The notes below the pieces were generated by a model, which saw only the letters and a list, made by a program, of their open reading frames with translations, did not search any database and had not been told where the DNA came from. A DNA stretch of 32,500 nucleotides, taken from positions 17,519,709 through 17,552,208 of the forward strand of contig NC_135565.1 of NCBI RefSeq assembly GCF_964340395.1. Reading direction: 5' to 3'. A program made the position numbers and the translations under genes. Origin of the DNA: Glandiceps talaboti. Lineage: Eukaryota > Hemichordata > Enteropneusta > Spengelidae. Below are positions 1-31,223 of this stretch, piece after piece. Numbering within the stretch: the stretch's first letter is position 1; every line of letters starts with the position of its first letter.

Positions 1-111
1 TGAGTAGGAATTATAACATAGAACATAGGGTAATGGTCAGAATTATCATTAATATACAAATGTGTATATTACTGTCCAGGTATTACTAGGAAATGCCAAA
101 ATTGTGCATTA

Positions 112-652
112 AATGTAGGTCCCTGGTCAAATGACACAGTATGCATGCAGTGTGGGTCCCCTGGTCAAATGCCACAGTATGCATGCAGTGTGGGTCCCCT
201 GGTCAAATGCCACAGTAGGCATGCAGTGTGGGTTCCTGGTCATATGCCACAGTAGGCATGCAGTGTGGGTCCCCTGGTCAAATGACACAGTATGCATGCA
301 GTGTGGGTCCCCTGGTCAAATGCCACAGTAGGCATGCAGTGTGGGTTCCTGGTCATATGCCACAGTAGGCATGCAGTGTGGGTTCCCTGGTCAAATGCCA
401 CAGTAGGCATGCAGTGTGGGTTCAGGGTCAAATGCCACAGTAGGCCTGCAGTGTGGGTTCCTGGTCAAATGCCACAGTATGCATGCAGTGTGAGTTCCCT
501 GGTCAAATACGTATCACGCAATGTGGGTTCCTGGTCAAATGCCACAGTATGCATACAGTGTGGGTTCCCTGGTCAAATGCCACAGTAGGCATGCAATGTG
601 GGTTCCCAGGTCAAATGCCAGTGTGGGCATGCAATGTGGGTTCCTCGTCAAA
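112..652 (+). repeat. 37-38 bp minisatellite, about 14 units
   Basis: A tandem unit of 37-38 bp reads approximately GGTCAAATGCCACAGTAGGC followed by ATGCAGTGTGGGTTCCCT. Units vary at a few sites (agtatgc or agtaggc; tcatatgcc or tcaaatgcc) and several near 500-650 are degenerate. Each unit holds a GCATGC palindrome. The short ORFs across it are read-through of the repeat and not genes. Confidence 0.93.
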
Positions 653-758
653 TAGTCATTACATACATTGCTATCTTTTCTGTGCTAAGGTCATAGTAAA
701 CTATGGCTGTCCTGTCAATCAACCATTCACATGAATGGGTTCATGGATGCGTACGCAT

Positions 759-777
759 GTATACATACATACATACA

Positions 778-807
<30 letters not shown>
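759..807 (+). repeat. (CATA)n microsatellite
   Basis: About 12 tandem CATA units inside duplication copy 1; the counterpart is at 4636-4690. Confidence 0.95.
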
Positions 808-808
<1 letters not shown>

Positions 809-1587
809 TATATTATATTAGAAAAAAACATACATACGAAGACTTATATAGAAGTAAATCTGAGGTTAATATGACGAATGTTGTGTTTATAGAATTTGAT
901 GTTGTTTATCGAATTTATCAGTAACTTTAAAAAAAGTCATATTTTGTTTTTAAAGCATATACGAATTCCTCGTTAGACCTTTGTCAGTTGTTAGACTTGG
1001 TTCAACTTGTTTTAGTCGCTGAAATGAAGCATAAGTAACCACCAAAGACATTAAAACAATATATTTACCCCTTCGACAAAACATACAGATAGCACTTTGT
1101 CTAGTATATTTCCAGTGCATATTTCATTTTAAGAAGCATTTGTTTTAACGATAACAATGAACATATAATCCTCCTCAGGTGAAACATTATGACACTTGTA
1201 AAGTGTTGGTGCAGGGTGCCTTGACTACGTCATAACAGATAGGTCATACATGACTTATTAAATGAAAAAGAGAATTATTCATCTATTTGTAATCATTCAC
1301 ACTTGAGGTTCTTTATTTTCCATATCCTCAGGAAGCTAATCACGTTTAAACATTTTGTGTCGTACTAAAGTAGATATATAATTATCTTCAATGTTATCAA
1401 TCATTGCATAAGAAGTATTTTAATTGTAGTACAAATTCTTTAATTACTAAATTCTTTGCTTATCTACTCTCAAAGATTCAAGTAGTTTTAATAAATAATG
1501 GGGTTTACATAGTAAATTTAATGATTCATCTGAATTTTAAAAAAATTGAATTATGTTGTAGGTGTCTATTTCGATTTTGTATGTAAG

Positions 1588-1718
1588 CATGTATGTATGT
1601 ATGTATGTATGTATGTATGTATGTATGTATGTATATATGTATCACTATGTATGTATGTATGTATGTATGTATGTATGTATGTATGTATGTATGTATATAT
1701 GTATGTATGTATGTATGT
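1588..1718 (+). repeat. (ATGT)n microsatellite
   Basis: About 32 ATGT units interrupted near 1633-1645 (atatatgtatcact), inside duplication copy 1; counterpart at 5342-5511. Confidence 0.95.
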
Positions 1719-2299
1719 TTGTGCTAAATAAATGAATAAACACATTTTATAATTATATCGCCTGGACAAAAAAAGCTAATGTCAACCTTATTAACGTTTC
1801 GCAGGCACACTTCATAAAGAATTTTGAATCACGCTTCGGCTTTAAAAGGACAAACCCTTACAGAAATGTAGCATGGAACGGAAATAGTGTAATTTTATGA
1901 AGAGGCAATGGAACGGTGAACATGTAAGCTGTTATTTCCTTTCATAGCAACAAAGGATATCAATTGGCAATTCGTCAGAAAGTCATCTAATCTAGTCCAT
2001 GATCCTGACTAATAAATGAAATGATACATACAAGGTATACTGCGAAAGGTGTTTACATATAAATACTCGGATCGTCAACATTCTTGCGTCATGCTGGCGG
2101 TACATTCATTGCCTGACTAGCGATCAATTCAAATAGAGAGCTCTGTATTACGTATAAAATCATTTTTTTTAAACAACACTCAAGATCAGTATCTACAATG
2201 TTATACAAATAAAATGTGTAGCATACAAACGACGCTGGCGTGAGTATCTAAACAGGGTGACGTGTATCAGTATATATTACCATGGAAATCAATTAATTA

Positions 2300-2475
2300 G
2301 AAACAATATGATGTCTGCCTTGCCAATATTCTTAGTAACATTGTTACATTGTGTTGTCTGACGTGACAAAAATCTTACTAACTATGCTACATTGTATCAT
2401 CTGGAATGACAAAAAATCTTACAAACATTGTTACAATTTATTGTCTGCCGAGACAAAATACTACAAATGTTGCTT
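2300..2475 (+). repeat. Degenerate 43-44 bp minisatellite, 3-4 units
   Basis: The phrase attgttacattgtgttgtctg near 2340 recurs in diverged form near 2383 (ctacattgtatcatctg) and 2427 (ttacaatttattgtctg). Each is followed by a gacaaaa/cttac segment, and a weaker copy lies near 2300-2338. The period is 43-44 bp. Confidence 0.7.
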
Positions 2476-3040
2476 CATTTTCTTTATCATTATCTTAGCA
2501 GGTCGTCGCCATTTTATACATTCAATTGAAAATAAACTGTTACATCGTCTATTTTTTCGGTCAGTGGATTAAAATGGAACTATTTTACTTCATTTTTTTG
2601 TTGTATTATTCGTTATTCTAAATTTACACCACACCTTTAATCACTTCATGTACTAGGTATAAAAAAAACAAATTTGAAAGTACATTTCATGTTCATATAC
2701 ATGTACAGTCAGTGGTCTAGAAGGCATACCTACGTATTCTTCTCTAATATATTACAGGGCTTTGCTGCCTAATTCTGTGCATGACCCGGCCATTCCTTTT
2801 GAGCTATATTGTTCACTATAGCACTGTATAAAATATTCTGAATATTGATATGTATTTCGCCGTTGTGAGTCCAACTAAATGAACAAACAGTTAAAAAGAT
2901 ATGAACATTTCATTGATAGCAAATTCACACTTTATGAAAGCCATATACTAGACACTTAGGGTCATACCACTTTGAGTTCTTAAACTGCAGTTAATTAAAT
3001 ATTAAACATATCGATATATCACAAGCAAAATCAAAGATAT

Positions 3041-3270
3041 GTTATCCATGACGTCATAATTTTCATCCAAATTGAACACACGCTATCGATGACGTCACAT
3101 TTTTCAGCCTAAGTAGTGAACACTCGCTATCCATGACGTCATATTTTTTAGTTCCAATAATCGAGTACGCTATAGATAACGGCACTTTTTGATAAAAATA
3201 TCGAATATACGTTATCCATGACGTCACAGTTTTTCATCAGAAACAAACGACATTGATGACGTCACATTTT
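3041..3270 (+). repeat. ~42-bp tandem array of TGACGTCA (CRE) palindromes
   Basis: Six diverged units spaced 38-44 bp apart. Five keep a perfect TGACGTCA, at 3049-3056, 3090-3097, 3134-3141, 3219-3226 and 3257-3264; a sixth at 3177-3184 is decayed (TAACGGCA). Units share a lead-in like gctatcca or gttatcca and a trailing catttttca. TGACGTCA is the consensus full cAMP-response element bound by CREB/ATF bZIP dimers. The array sits 220-440 bp past the K2P stop codon, in its 3' UTR or flank. Binding or function is inference. Confidence 0.85.
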
Positions 3271-3484
3271 TTGCATCACAATAAAATCTTCGTATTAGTT
3301 TATCAGAGGAAATCTGTTAATTGAATTTAAGAGTTTTCAAAATTTAACCAAAATGACTTTAAAAAATATTAATAAAGTGTCAAATATATAATTATTCAAA
3401 ACGTTTTATATGGAAAATTGATAACGATTTTTCATTCGCAATATGTTTCCAGACCATTCCACTCGTTGTGAAAAGCGTACTGTC

Positions 3485-14740
<11,256 letters not shown>

Positions 14741-14960
14741 GACGATGAGTATATATTGTCTGTAGTGTCTATTGTTCAGAAACAGTTCCTGTGACTATAT
14801 CTTGAATTTATGTCTCGCTTGTAAATGATAAAATACTGACGATATGAAAGGTAACACAAATCGTATCCAATTACACTACCACCGCCCTGCTTGTAACTCG
14901 TACTCAGCTGTCACGTGATGTGCAACGCTTGCCGGCAGCAGCACTAGCTATATACAAATA
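14741..14960 (-). promoter_or_regulatory. Candidate K2P promoter and 5' UTR
   Basis: Upstream of the K2P ATG on the minus strand there is a TATATAG box (plus 14954-14948) and, about 35 bp downstream of it, a perfect palindromic E-box TCACGTGA (14911-14918) close to where transcription would begin. The 5' UTR would be about 180 nt and unspliced. The two motifs are seen directly; their use is inference, and a short TATA-like string has little weight in DNA this AT-rich. Confidence 0.3.
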
Positions 14961-15288
14961 CACAGAACTTGGTATTATTCATAGATGAAGAAAGTGAACA
15001 ATGTGTTCCCTGACTAGTTCACACCAATATAAATGACAACGAATGTATTCACTTCATTATATATGTACATTAGGTGGATTTGAAAAATGAAATGAATAAT
15101 TAATTAGGACACAATGAATACTCACAGCTAATTACTTTAAAGGGTAATAATATAACGTATGTAATGAAATTTAATATTTAATTAGATTGGCAATAAATGT
15201 GTAAAATAACAATTATCTAGACCAGTCATCGTAATGTCCTTGCTGACTTATCGTTTTGTGTAACATCAATCCAATAAAACCATAGGAT

Positions 15289-15827
15289 GCGTGTGTGTAT
15301 GTATGTATGTATGTATGTATGTATGTATGTATGTATGTATGTATGTATGTATGTATGTATGTATGTATGTATGTATGACGGTATGTATGTATGTATGTAT
15401 GTATGTATGTATGTATGTATGTATGTACGTATGTATGTATGTATGTATGTATGTATGTATGTATGTATGTACGTATGTATGTATGTATGTATGTATGTAT
15501 GTATGTATGTATGTATGTATGTGTGTGTGTGTATGTATGTATGTATGTATGTATGTATGTATGTATGTATGTATGTATGTATGTATGCGTATATGTATGT
15601 ATGTATATATGTATGTATGTATGTACGTATGTATGTATGTATGTATGTATGTATGTATGTATGTATGTATGTATGTATGTATGTATGTATGTACGTACGT
15701 ATGTATGTATGTATGTATGTATGTATGTATGTATGTGTGTATGTATGTATGTATGTATGTATGTATGTATGTATGTATGTATGTGTATGTATGTATGTAT
15801 GTATGTATGTATGTATGTATGTATGCG

Positions 15828-15859
<32 letters not shown>

Positions 15860-15925
15860 TGTATGTATGTATGTATGTATGTATGTATGTATGTATGTAT
15901 ACGTATGTATGCATGTATGTATGTA
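15289..15925 (+). repeat. Very long (ATGT)n microsatellite, ~640 bp
   Basis: About 155 tetranucleotide units, the longest in the window, with scattered single variants (ACGT, GTGT, ATAT, one acggt). Open frames exist in several phases on both strands (Tyr-Ile-His-Thr on one, Met-Tyr-Val-Cys on the other), purely because the unit lacks stop codons; they are not genes. Confidence 0.97.
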
Positions 15926-16156
15926 CAGCCGTTTGCATAAATCCGTTCAGGTTTTATGGTCAAACATATCTGAAAATAGCCACATTCAAACAAGTAACAT
16001 CAACAAAAACAGAGATAAGTACCATCTATCCACAATGGGTGGGCGCAACCATGCAGACTCATACGGTAAACAGTGAGCGGCGGGAAATTCAAACAACCCG
16101 ACCCATTTAGTACACGTCCAATATGTAATTTAGTTAGCAAACTTGATTGCCTTGAA

Positions 16157-16188
16157 TACATACATACATACATACATACATACATACA

Positions 16189-16217
<29 letters not shown>
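16157..16217 (+). repeat. (CATA)n microsatellite
   Basis: About 15 CATA units, opposite in strand sense to the tract ending ~230 bp earlier at 15925. Confidence 0.95.
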
Positions 16218-16220
<3 letters not shown>

Positions 16221-18002
16221 CATGTATACATATATACATATATACATTGAAATTATGTCATAGTGTTATATCATGTACCATGATTATGATGACTAATTTT
16301 ACCCATTACTGCAATATTGCCGTTATTATATCTTAAATATGGGTAATATAGTAGTCTTTAAATGTCTTTTTTATGAACTATACAAGCCATACATTGTGTT
16401 ATGAATAAACCTTGTTATGTAATTCTATATCCAGTTAATCTATCAACACTGATAAATTACACTTTAGTCTACGATATTTGGTTACTACTGTTATCTTGAT
16501 GAAATTGAAATCTTAATAATTTATATATTTTCTCTTGTCCTCTGAATTAAAAATATTGCATTAACTGACGTATAACAGTATAGGAAGATATTGGAGATTG
16601 AAAAAAATCAATATTGTGTCATTATGATAGTACAGAGGTGGAATTATATATGCGTAAAGTCGGTAAGATAAGAAGATACTGTCATAATTAATAAGGTATC
16701 ATTTGTGTATAAAAGAAAATTTAATAATACATTCCCTCTTTTTGAAAAAAAAAATCACTTTTTTGTGTAGCCGTGGTGTGTTATAACATTGTAGGATGTA
16801 CGCCATCTTGAATTGTCTTTAATCAGATTCTCTGTTTCTTAACCTCCAATCCTCGGTGATGTTTTAACATGAATAATGTCATGTCGTTTACTTCCCATAT
16901 CACTCGTCATATTTTATGAAACATATGATAACGAGTTATGTGAACTTTATCAATCAAACAACCTTTGTCTTCTATTGTTGATAAGTCTTCAATCAATTCA
17001 CTTTTTGCGTACTTTCTCGGTCACAACAAGGTTCATGACCTAATGTTTTGAAGTGCAGACGACAAATTAAGAGCCTCGCTTTGACCCCCTGACGTCATTT
17101 CCGTTTCCACAATTCGATTCGTCATATCCAGTGTTGAGGTACAACATATTAAGATAATATTGAACTCAGAAAGCCTAAATATCACGAAACGGTTTTAAAA
17201 AATTTTGGAATAATTTTTCTTGCCTAGCTTTGGATGCCGAGAAAATATGAATTTTAGTTGTAAAAGACAAACTTGAAAGCAAGGCCAGTATATATGATAA
17301 CAACAGCTTAACCTTATGTATTTAACTATTGTGGTTTACCCATGTTCAATTGTTAAAGCTATCAATCTTCCTTTGTTCCCATGGCAACGAAGTTAATTTT
17401 CATATTTGGAACAGAGAAATACACAATTAATCTCCCACACAGATACGTGGATGTTTTAATCAATTTCATGGTAGTTTGTGAGTGACATCAATTACATGTA
17501 TAACAGAAATAGGTCGTCTTTTGTATTTCTAAAAAGCGTGAACTAAATGTTTCATTAATATTGATAATTTCTTAATTCCAAATTCCAATAAAAATGCTCA
17601 AAAAAAACCAAACAAATTTCTTCAATTTGTCCTATGTTGTTTTTCATCAATATAGAGTGTGTGTCTTGTCAATTCACAGATGTTGGCGCGAAACGCCGTT
17701 GGGTTTGAGGTCAAGCTACTTCTTGCTAAATGCGACTTTTTCTATTTATTCCAAGAGTTACTCCCTAGCACCGAAATGAAGATATTCAAAAATAATAAAG
17801 AAATCAAATTGGTCCTTATATACGGCTATATATCTAGTCACTGTGTACATGTATTAAACAACATGAACTTTAACATTTGCTCTTTCCCGAAGAAATATTT
17901 AAGATATAAAATTTAGATCTGTAAGCAAAAATATCAACAGATGGTGATGTACTAAAAGAGAGCAGCTGATCACGAGGTTTAAATTAATAAAAAGAGTGAA
18001 GA

Positions 18003-18125
18003 CGCAGTGCAGTGCAGTGTAGTGTAGTGTAGTGTAGTGTAGTGTAGTGTAGTGTAGTGTAGTGTAGTGTAGTGTACTGTAGTGCAGTACTGTGCTGTGC
18101 AGTGTAGTGCAATGCAGAGTAGTGT
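18003..18125 (+). repeat. (AGTGT)n pentanucleotide repeat
   Basis: About 24 units of AGTGT/AGTGC. The core (18017-18075) is nearly pure; both edges are drifted to GCAGT and CTGTG variants. Confidence 0.94.
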
Positions 18126-18310
18126 AGTCCATGCACGGTGGGTTAGCCCAAATTCATCTTTGGAAATTTACCACGATTATGGTTGGAGGAAAACTAGGTA
18201 CATGTGGGAAAACCTACGTTCTTCAATGGTAGGCTGAACAACACGCTTCTAACATACAGATTATTCTTGCACTTGAAGCCAGAACACATATTTCTGCTGT
18301 CTTGGACGGT

Positions 18311-18370
18311 GCCGTAAAAGAGTTTGTGGTTTACGACGAAGCCGTAAAAGAGTTTGTGGTTTACGACGAT
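18311..18370 (+). repeat. Perfect tandem duplication of a 30-mer
   Basis: A segment starting GCCGTAAAAGAGTTTGTGG occurs at 18311-18340 and again at 18341-18370, identical over at least 29 bases. It lies just downstream, on the minus strand, of the tRNA-like segment at 18460-18545 and may be the body of the same element. Confidence 0.9.
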
Positions 18371-18459
18371 GATACACGTCAACACAGTCCGTAGACTGCA
18401 AAATGCGTCGCTGGTGGTGGATGGGGATGGGGTCGTTCTTATCATCTCTTGAGAAGAGC

Positions 18460-18545
18460 GCCCACAACGGTTGAACTTTCAGTCTGCTTCGTCTATCAAG
18501 TTCTGGATTCAGTCTATGAGCTAGCCACTCAGCCACCAACAACTC
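18460..18545 (-). repeat. Possible tRNA-derived SINE head
   Basis: Read on the minus strand, TGGCTGAGTGGCT (18535-18523) resembles a pol III A box and AGTTCAACC (18477-18469) a weak B box about 50 nt later, the spacing seen in tRNAs and tRNA-derived SINEs. I see no acceptor stem. The 93-codon minus-strand ORF here starts across this segment and is unlikely to be a protein gene. Confidence 0.35.
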
Positions 18546-20480
18546 ATTTCAATTTATACATGTAACTTTTTGAAGGAAGAGAGATGTAATTTACCATCGT
18601 TGCTCATCACTACTTAACTACAATACAAGGACTTTATTATTCTTGAATTGGAAATTAAATTTGATGTTCTGATAAGATATGTTTGGATATGAGGGGAGCG
18701 TGTCAAGTATCACCAAACAATTAATCGGCTCGTCACATTTTCAGAAATAGGTACAGGCCATACTAGTATTTACTATGAAATGTAACTTATTTGAATAAAA
18801 AAGAAACTTTGCAAATGGTTGTAATTACGAATTTATAAAATTAAAATGTAATATAGTGTTTGCTTTACGATTATGAGAAAAAATAAACGGCCCTGGTAAG
18901 AAGAAAAATCGGACACAAATTTAACATAGTTCAACGACAACAAAGCAGTACAAACTTTGAGATTGGGTTTTATTCGGTTATCATAATTGCAACGTTATTT
19001 CCATAAAGATTGGTGATATAAATGTATTAGGCAACGAATTTACAGAATCAAAACGTGTCGTACATTTTAACTTAAAAGTACTTTAGAAGCCGCGTCCGTT
19101 AACATATCTTTGAAATTGCCGTACGACTGAGATCGTCGTAAAAATGCCAGCCAGCCCTTTTTACGACATTGACAGTGCACATATTGTATCCCCTCAATAC
19201 ATGATACCACCAGCTCCAGGCCGTACCTGTATGCTTCTCCAAGAACATTTCGCGAGAGCGGAAAAAATGAATCTCTCTTGCCAGCATGCTGTACTCAGAT
19301 AAAAACAAGTGCAAGACAAAACGATTATAAAAAACAAAGAAACTGGCAAATAAGTTTCGACAAAATTAAGTGACGTCACAGTTCCGTCACGACTTCGTCA
19401 CAAGGCAATGCAGCGAAATAGAAAGTATGCAGTGCGTCATAATAATCGATAAGGGAAAAGCTGATAGACTTGGAGTTACATTGTCTATTGAGAACAATTC
19501 GATATGCAGTACAAAACTTTCTATGTCGAGACGGGTTCAATGACACACTCTCTCTGACGTGGTAAGGGCACTGCAGGAATCCCGTCAATGGTAAATTATC
19601 TAAATTGCATGAATTGTGTGGTTGTATAAAGCGATAACATCTCCCCATGGCGTCAGAATTAAGCACCCAGCTTAATTAAAATTGTTCACCGTCCTTCGAG
19701 GTTTAGTCCAGGTAACATTACATAACTTTCATTATCACTGCAGTCGGTCCGTTCAAAATTCTATTATGCGTGTTAAATCAACCAGTCATCTGCCTATGCA
19801 GTTCTTTGTCACACGGTCTTCGAACGTACTACTGAGCAATTAGTCCCCTTCTAGTTCTGTTCAAAAAATGTACAAAATGAATTTCCAATTACTGCCCAAG
19901 GGAATACGCGAATTCAGTGATTGGCATGAGAGTAATTAAAATAAAAATGGTTTCAATCGTCACTTCTAAAAAAATAATTATAATTTGCATTTTTCATAAA
20001 GAACAAAAATTGTTAAACCAATTTAAGATGGTTAATCTGATAGACAGCAAAGAACACAAAATAATGATAATAGGTCCCAACCTACAGTCTGGTTATAGAC
20101 CAGTCTATATGTGTAGCTACCGTTCTCTCCAAAATATATCCATGACAATCTAACATTAAATAGTTTTGAATATTTTGTAAAAAAAAAATCATTTTTTTTT
20201 TATATTTAGGAAACAATGGAAAACGGTGTTGGCAATTTTCTGTATGGTACTGATAATCGTGATCCGTTTGTAAGTTCAGTAATCTGGGAATGTGGTCGGT
20301 TTATCTATCAGACAGACATGTTGCTTAATTTGTTTCGGTCCTAAAGTTGAATAACCAAATATAAAATAATATATTCAAGCCATTTTTATTTTTTCGCCGA
20401 TGCCATCGACGTTGACCGACGGAAACATTTTTCCCGTTACGTCAACACCAGACCAAACAATAACTTATACTGACAGCATT

Positions 20481-20619
<139 letters not shown>

Positions 20620-20750
20620 TTTCTCTTTGTACCCGTTAAACAAGGCAATTTACAGTTGTTTGTACGTAAATGTAGCTGGTATTGATCTAGTAGTACTAGT
20701 GTCATCCCAAACACACGGGCACTTACCCAATGTGATCTACTCTACCAATA

Positions 20751-21090
20751 TGACGTCAGCTCTGTGACATTCACTTGTACTTCCAAATAGTATTTTGACA
20801 TTTTGCATCTGTTCAAAAACATCATCCATCAATATTCTGTATAGAAGTTGACTTGTTTACTTTTCAAAAAACATCTTTGGTAGACGTACTTTCGTCTACA
20901 AGTTGTTGTGAGGCGATAGCTGGACGTCACAGGTTGCGTAATAACCTTAAAGCTACTTCGATTTCCCCACGAATGACATCAGTAGGAGAACCGATTAGGG
21001 TTGTAACGTGACGTCAGCATCATTTGAATATCACCTCATTTGCATGATGGAGCCTGATAAAAAGGGGGTTGTCTGAGTGCAGGACACACC
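20751..21090 (+). promoter_or_regulatory. Candidate GH9 promoter: two CREs, POU octamer, TATA-like box
   Basis: Upstream of the GH9 ATG there are perfect TGACGTCA palindromes at 20751-20758 and 21009-21016, a one-off variant (GGACGTCA) near 20923, a perfect octamer ATTTGCAT at 21038-21045 (POU/Oct consensus), and a TATA-like GATAAAAAG at 21056-21064. Transcription would start near 21085, giving a ~75-nt 5' UTR. CRE, octamer and TATA-like box sit at close spacing (about 30 and 18 bp). The motifs are seen directly; factor binding is inference, and TGACGTCA is over-frequent elsewhere in the window. Confidence 0.45.
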
Positions 21091-21158
21091 AACACTCCAA
21101 GCTACACCGTCGATAGCAGAAGTTCACAAGCACAAGAAGATTTCGAAGAATTCCAAAC

Positions 21159-29290
<8,132 letters not shown>

Positions 29291-29539
29291 CCAATTACAG
29301 ACAACATCAAAGACAGTGACGTCATCGGCAGGAAGCTGAACTTACACATGCGTAGATTATCCCCACGACTCCGAAAAACAAAATAGCTCTGAAATAATGA
29401 CATTCAGTGCTTATATGAAGTTATATTTTATCTTTTATCTAAAGAAAATTTTATGTATTCTACAAACATCTCGACATGATTTACTTTTTAATTGTATTTG
29501 TTTTCGGTTGTACACTTTCATGAACACACATTAAGAGGA

Positions 29540-29545
29540 AATAAA
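29540..29545 (+). terminator. Candidate poly(A) signal of the GH9 gene
   Basis: AATAAA 250 bp past the stop codon, followed 40-90 bp later by T/G-rich sequence. It is the first perfect AATAAA downstream of the CDS that I noticed. Confidence 0.5.
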
Positions 29546-30267
29546 ACTCTGCAGTGAGCTTATAAACAGATTTCACGTGCACGAATCCGTATTTTGTTTT
29601 TTTCTTTTTTGTTTTGTTTTCATTAGGGGGTTTTCGCAGTAAAAATACCACATGTTTTAAAATAGATTGCCACTGATCCATTGTTTTGGTGTTTTTTTGT
29701 TTTGTTTTTTTTTTTTAGTATAACTTTGAAAAGAAACGTTTTGTTAGGTACAATAACTTACTCTTAATTTCGTACACCCTGAACATTATCGCATCACCAG
29801 TGGGTAAGCGTATTATTTGAACTGTATACATGATATTTCAAATCTCTCAAATTGAATTTTGGGTCCGCCCCCAAAATAAACGCCCTCAACGGCGATCATG
29901 ATTTCAAACTGTTTCTGTACAGTTTACGAATGATGTCGACCACTGATTACAATGTCCAATTATTGGTATTTTAACAACCATAAGTACATATATTATGGTC
30001 GTCTGATCTAAAAATGATAATAGTGCTAGTACAATTTTTACATGGTTTTAAGATTCAAAACCGAGCTTGCATTCAAGATTTAAACATGCAAATACACCAC
30101 CTTCAGATAATATTGACCAATAATATCAGATACAATGTCATTTTATAAGTAATTCATTTCTTCTGGGCCAACTTTATTTACAGTTCTACCAGACAATAAT
30201 TTACAATTTTATCCCTGACATTTTAACCCTAACCAAATATCGGACAGATGGACGAACGGACTGTCGG

Positions 30268-30414
30268 ACATACATACATACATACATACATACATACATA
30301 CATACATACATACATACATACATACATACATACATACATACATACATACATACATACATACATACATACATACATACATACATACATACATACATACATA
30401 CATACATACATACA
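30268..30414 (+). repeat. (CATA)n microsatellite
   Basis: About 36 perfect CATA units, preceded by a short GGAC-rich stretch. Confidence 0.96.
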
Positions 30415-30837
30415 GTGGGAGTATTATTCTAGCTCGAAATTGAAACTAAACAAAACTCAGCTTTCACATTTTTAAAGAATATCATCTACAGCAATTATTT
30501 AACGCGGTAGTCAGTTTCCATCTCCTACAACGATAAACATATATCAAGGCAATAATTATGTACTACACTATCGTCCTAAATTAGCATGAATCTTGTACTC
30601 AGTCGATTCTAAGTCATATAATCCAAGACGTACGATGTCAACGAACGCATGATACACGTAGCGCTGAAACAAATAGCTTTATTTTAATGAGAAGACATCC
30701 GAGTCGTACCGGTTTGATCTTATATTCCTGAAATTCGATCCTTGTGACAGTGTATAGAAAAAGGGTTACGTACGTTTTCATGGGTTTAGAATCTGTGTCT
30801 GGTTGATGTCCTCATCTCCCTCCCTCCATCCATATGA

Positions 30838-31160
30838 CTGCCTATCTGTCTGTCTCTGTCTCTGTCTCTGTCTATATGTCTTGATGTCTCTCTGTCAGTC
30901 TGTCAGTCTTGATGGTTATCTGTCTTGTTGTCTTTAAGTGTGTGTATGTATGTATGTATGTATGTATGTATGTATATATATGTGTGTGTGTAGGTATGTA
31001 CGTACGTACGTACGTACGTACGTAAGTATGTATGTTTAGTGGTGTACTTGTTTGATTGGTTGTGTATGTATGTATGTATGTATGTATGTATGTATGTATG
31101 TATGTATGTATGTATGTATGTATGTAGGTAGGTATGTTTGTTTGTTTGTTTGTTTGTTTG
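30838..31160 (+). repeat. Mosaic microsatellite: TCTG, TATG, ACGT, GTTT blocks
   Basis: Blocks in order: TCTG/TCTC (30846-30910), TATG (about 30944-30976), ACGT (about 30999-31026), TATG (about 31064-31126), GGTA and then GTTT (31137-31160). Short unique sequence lies between several blocks. Confidence 0.92.
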
Positions 31161-31223
31161 CGAGGTTTTTGTTATAACATTATGTGAAAATGTTGGATGT
31201 ATTAAACATATATTTAACACACA

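Larger units (their letters stand above)
1..1989. repeat. Segmental duplication, copy 1 (copy of K2P intron 3' end)
   Basis: This block matches 4247-5812 in the same orientation. The first ~130 bases are identical; the rest shows scattered substitutions, roughly 4-5% by eye, and indels. It starts at the splice-acceptor end of the K2P intron (copy 2 abuts the exon at 4245) and contains in order the 37-38 bp minisatellite, a CATA microsatellite, unique sequence and an ATGT microsatellite. Copy 1 has ~130 bp at about 1455-1586 that copy 2 lacks. Similarity stops near 1989. It lies downstream of the K2P gene on the gene's own strand, which makes this a tandem duplication of intron end, presumably with the following exon. 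Confidence 0.92.
1990..3484. other. K2P 3' flank, no gene seen
   Basis: Unique AT-rich DNA between the K2P stop codon and duplication copy 1. It would hold the K2P 3' UTR, but I find no convincing AATAAA close to the stop on the minus strand. It carries two minisatellites annotated separately (2300-2475 and 3041-3270). No supported ORF. Confidence 0.6.

Noticed and set aside
112-652. CRISPR-like array
   Set aside because: Units are contiguous tandem repeats without unique spacers, and the genome is clearly eukaryotic.
15213-16110. Long open frames of 217-261 codons on both strands
   Set aside because: They are translations of the ATGT microsatellite, whose unit has no stop in several phases. 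The same applies to all Tyr-Ile-His-Thr and Met-Tyr-Val-Cys frames elsewhere (1546-1769, 5256-5607, 9026-9303, 12798-13120, 30201-30475, 30903-31220).
18194-18542. Minus-strand ORF of 93 codons beginning MLVAEWLAHRLNP
   Set aside because: This kind of peptide commonly arises from translated tRNA-derived repeats; the frame crosses an A/B-box-like segment and a duplicated 30-mer.
19099-19666. Three minus-strand ORFs of 61-96 codons upstream of the GH9 gene
   Set aside because: No recognisable domain, no codon-use or splice support, and ORFs this length are expected by chance.
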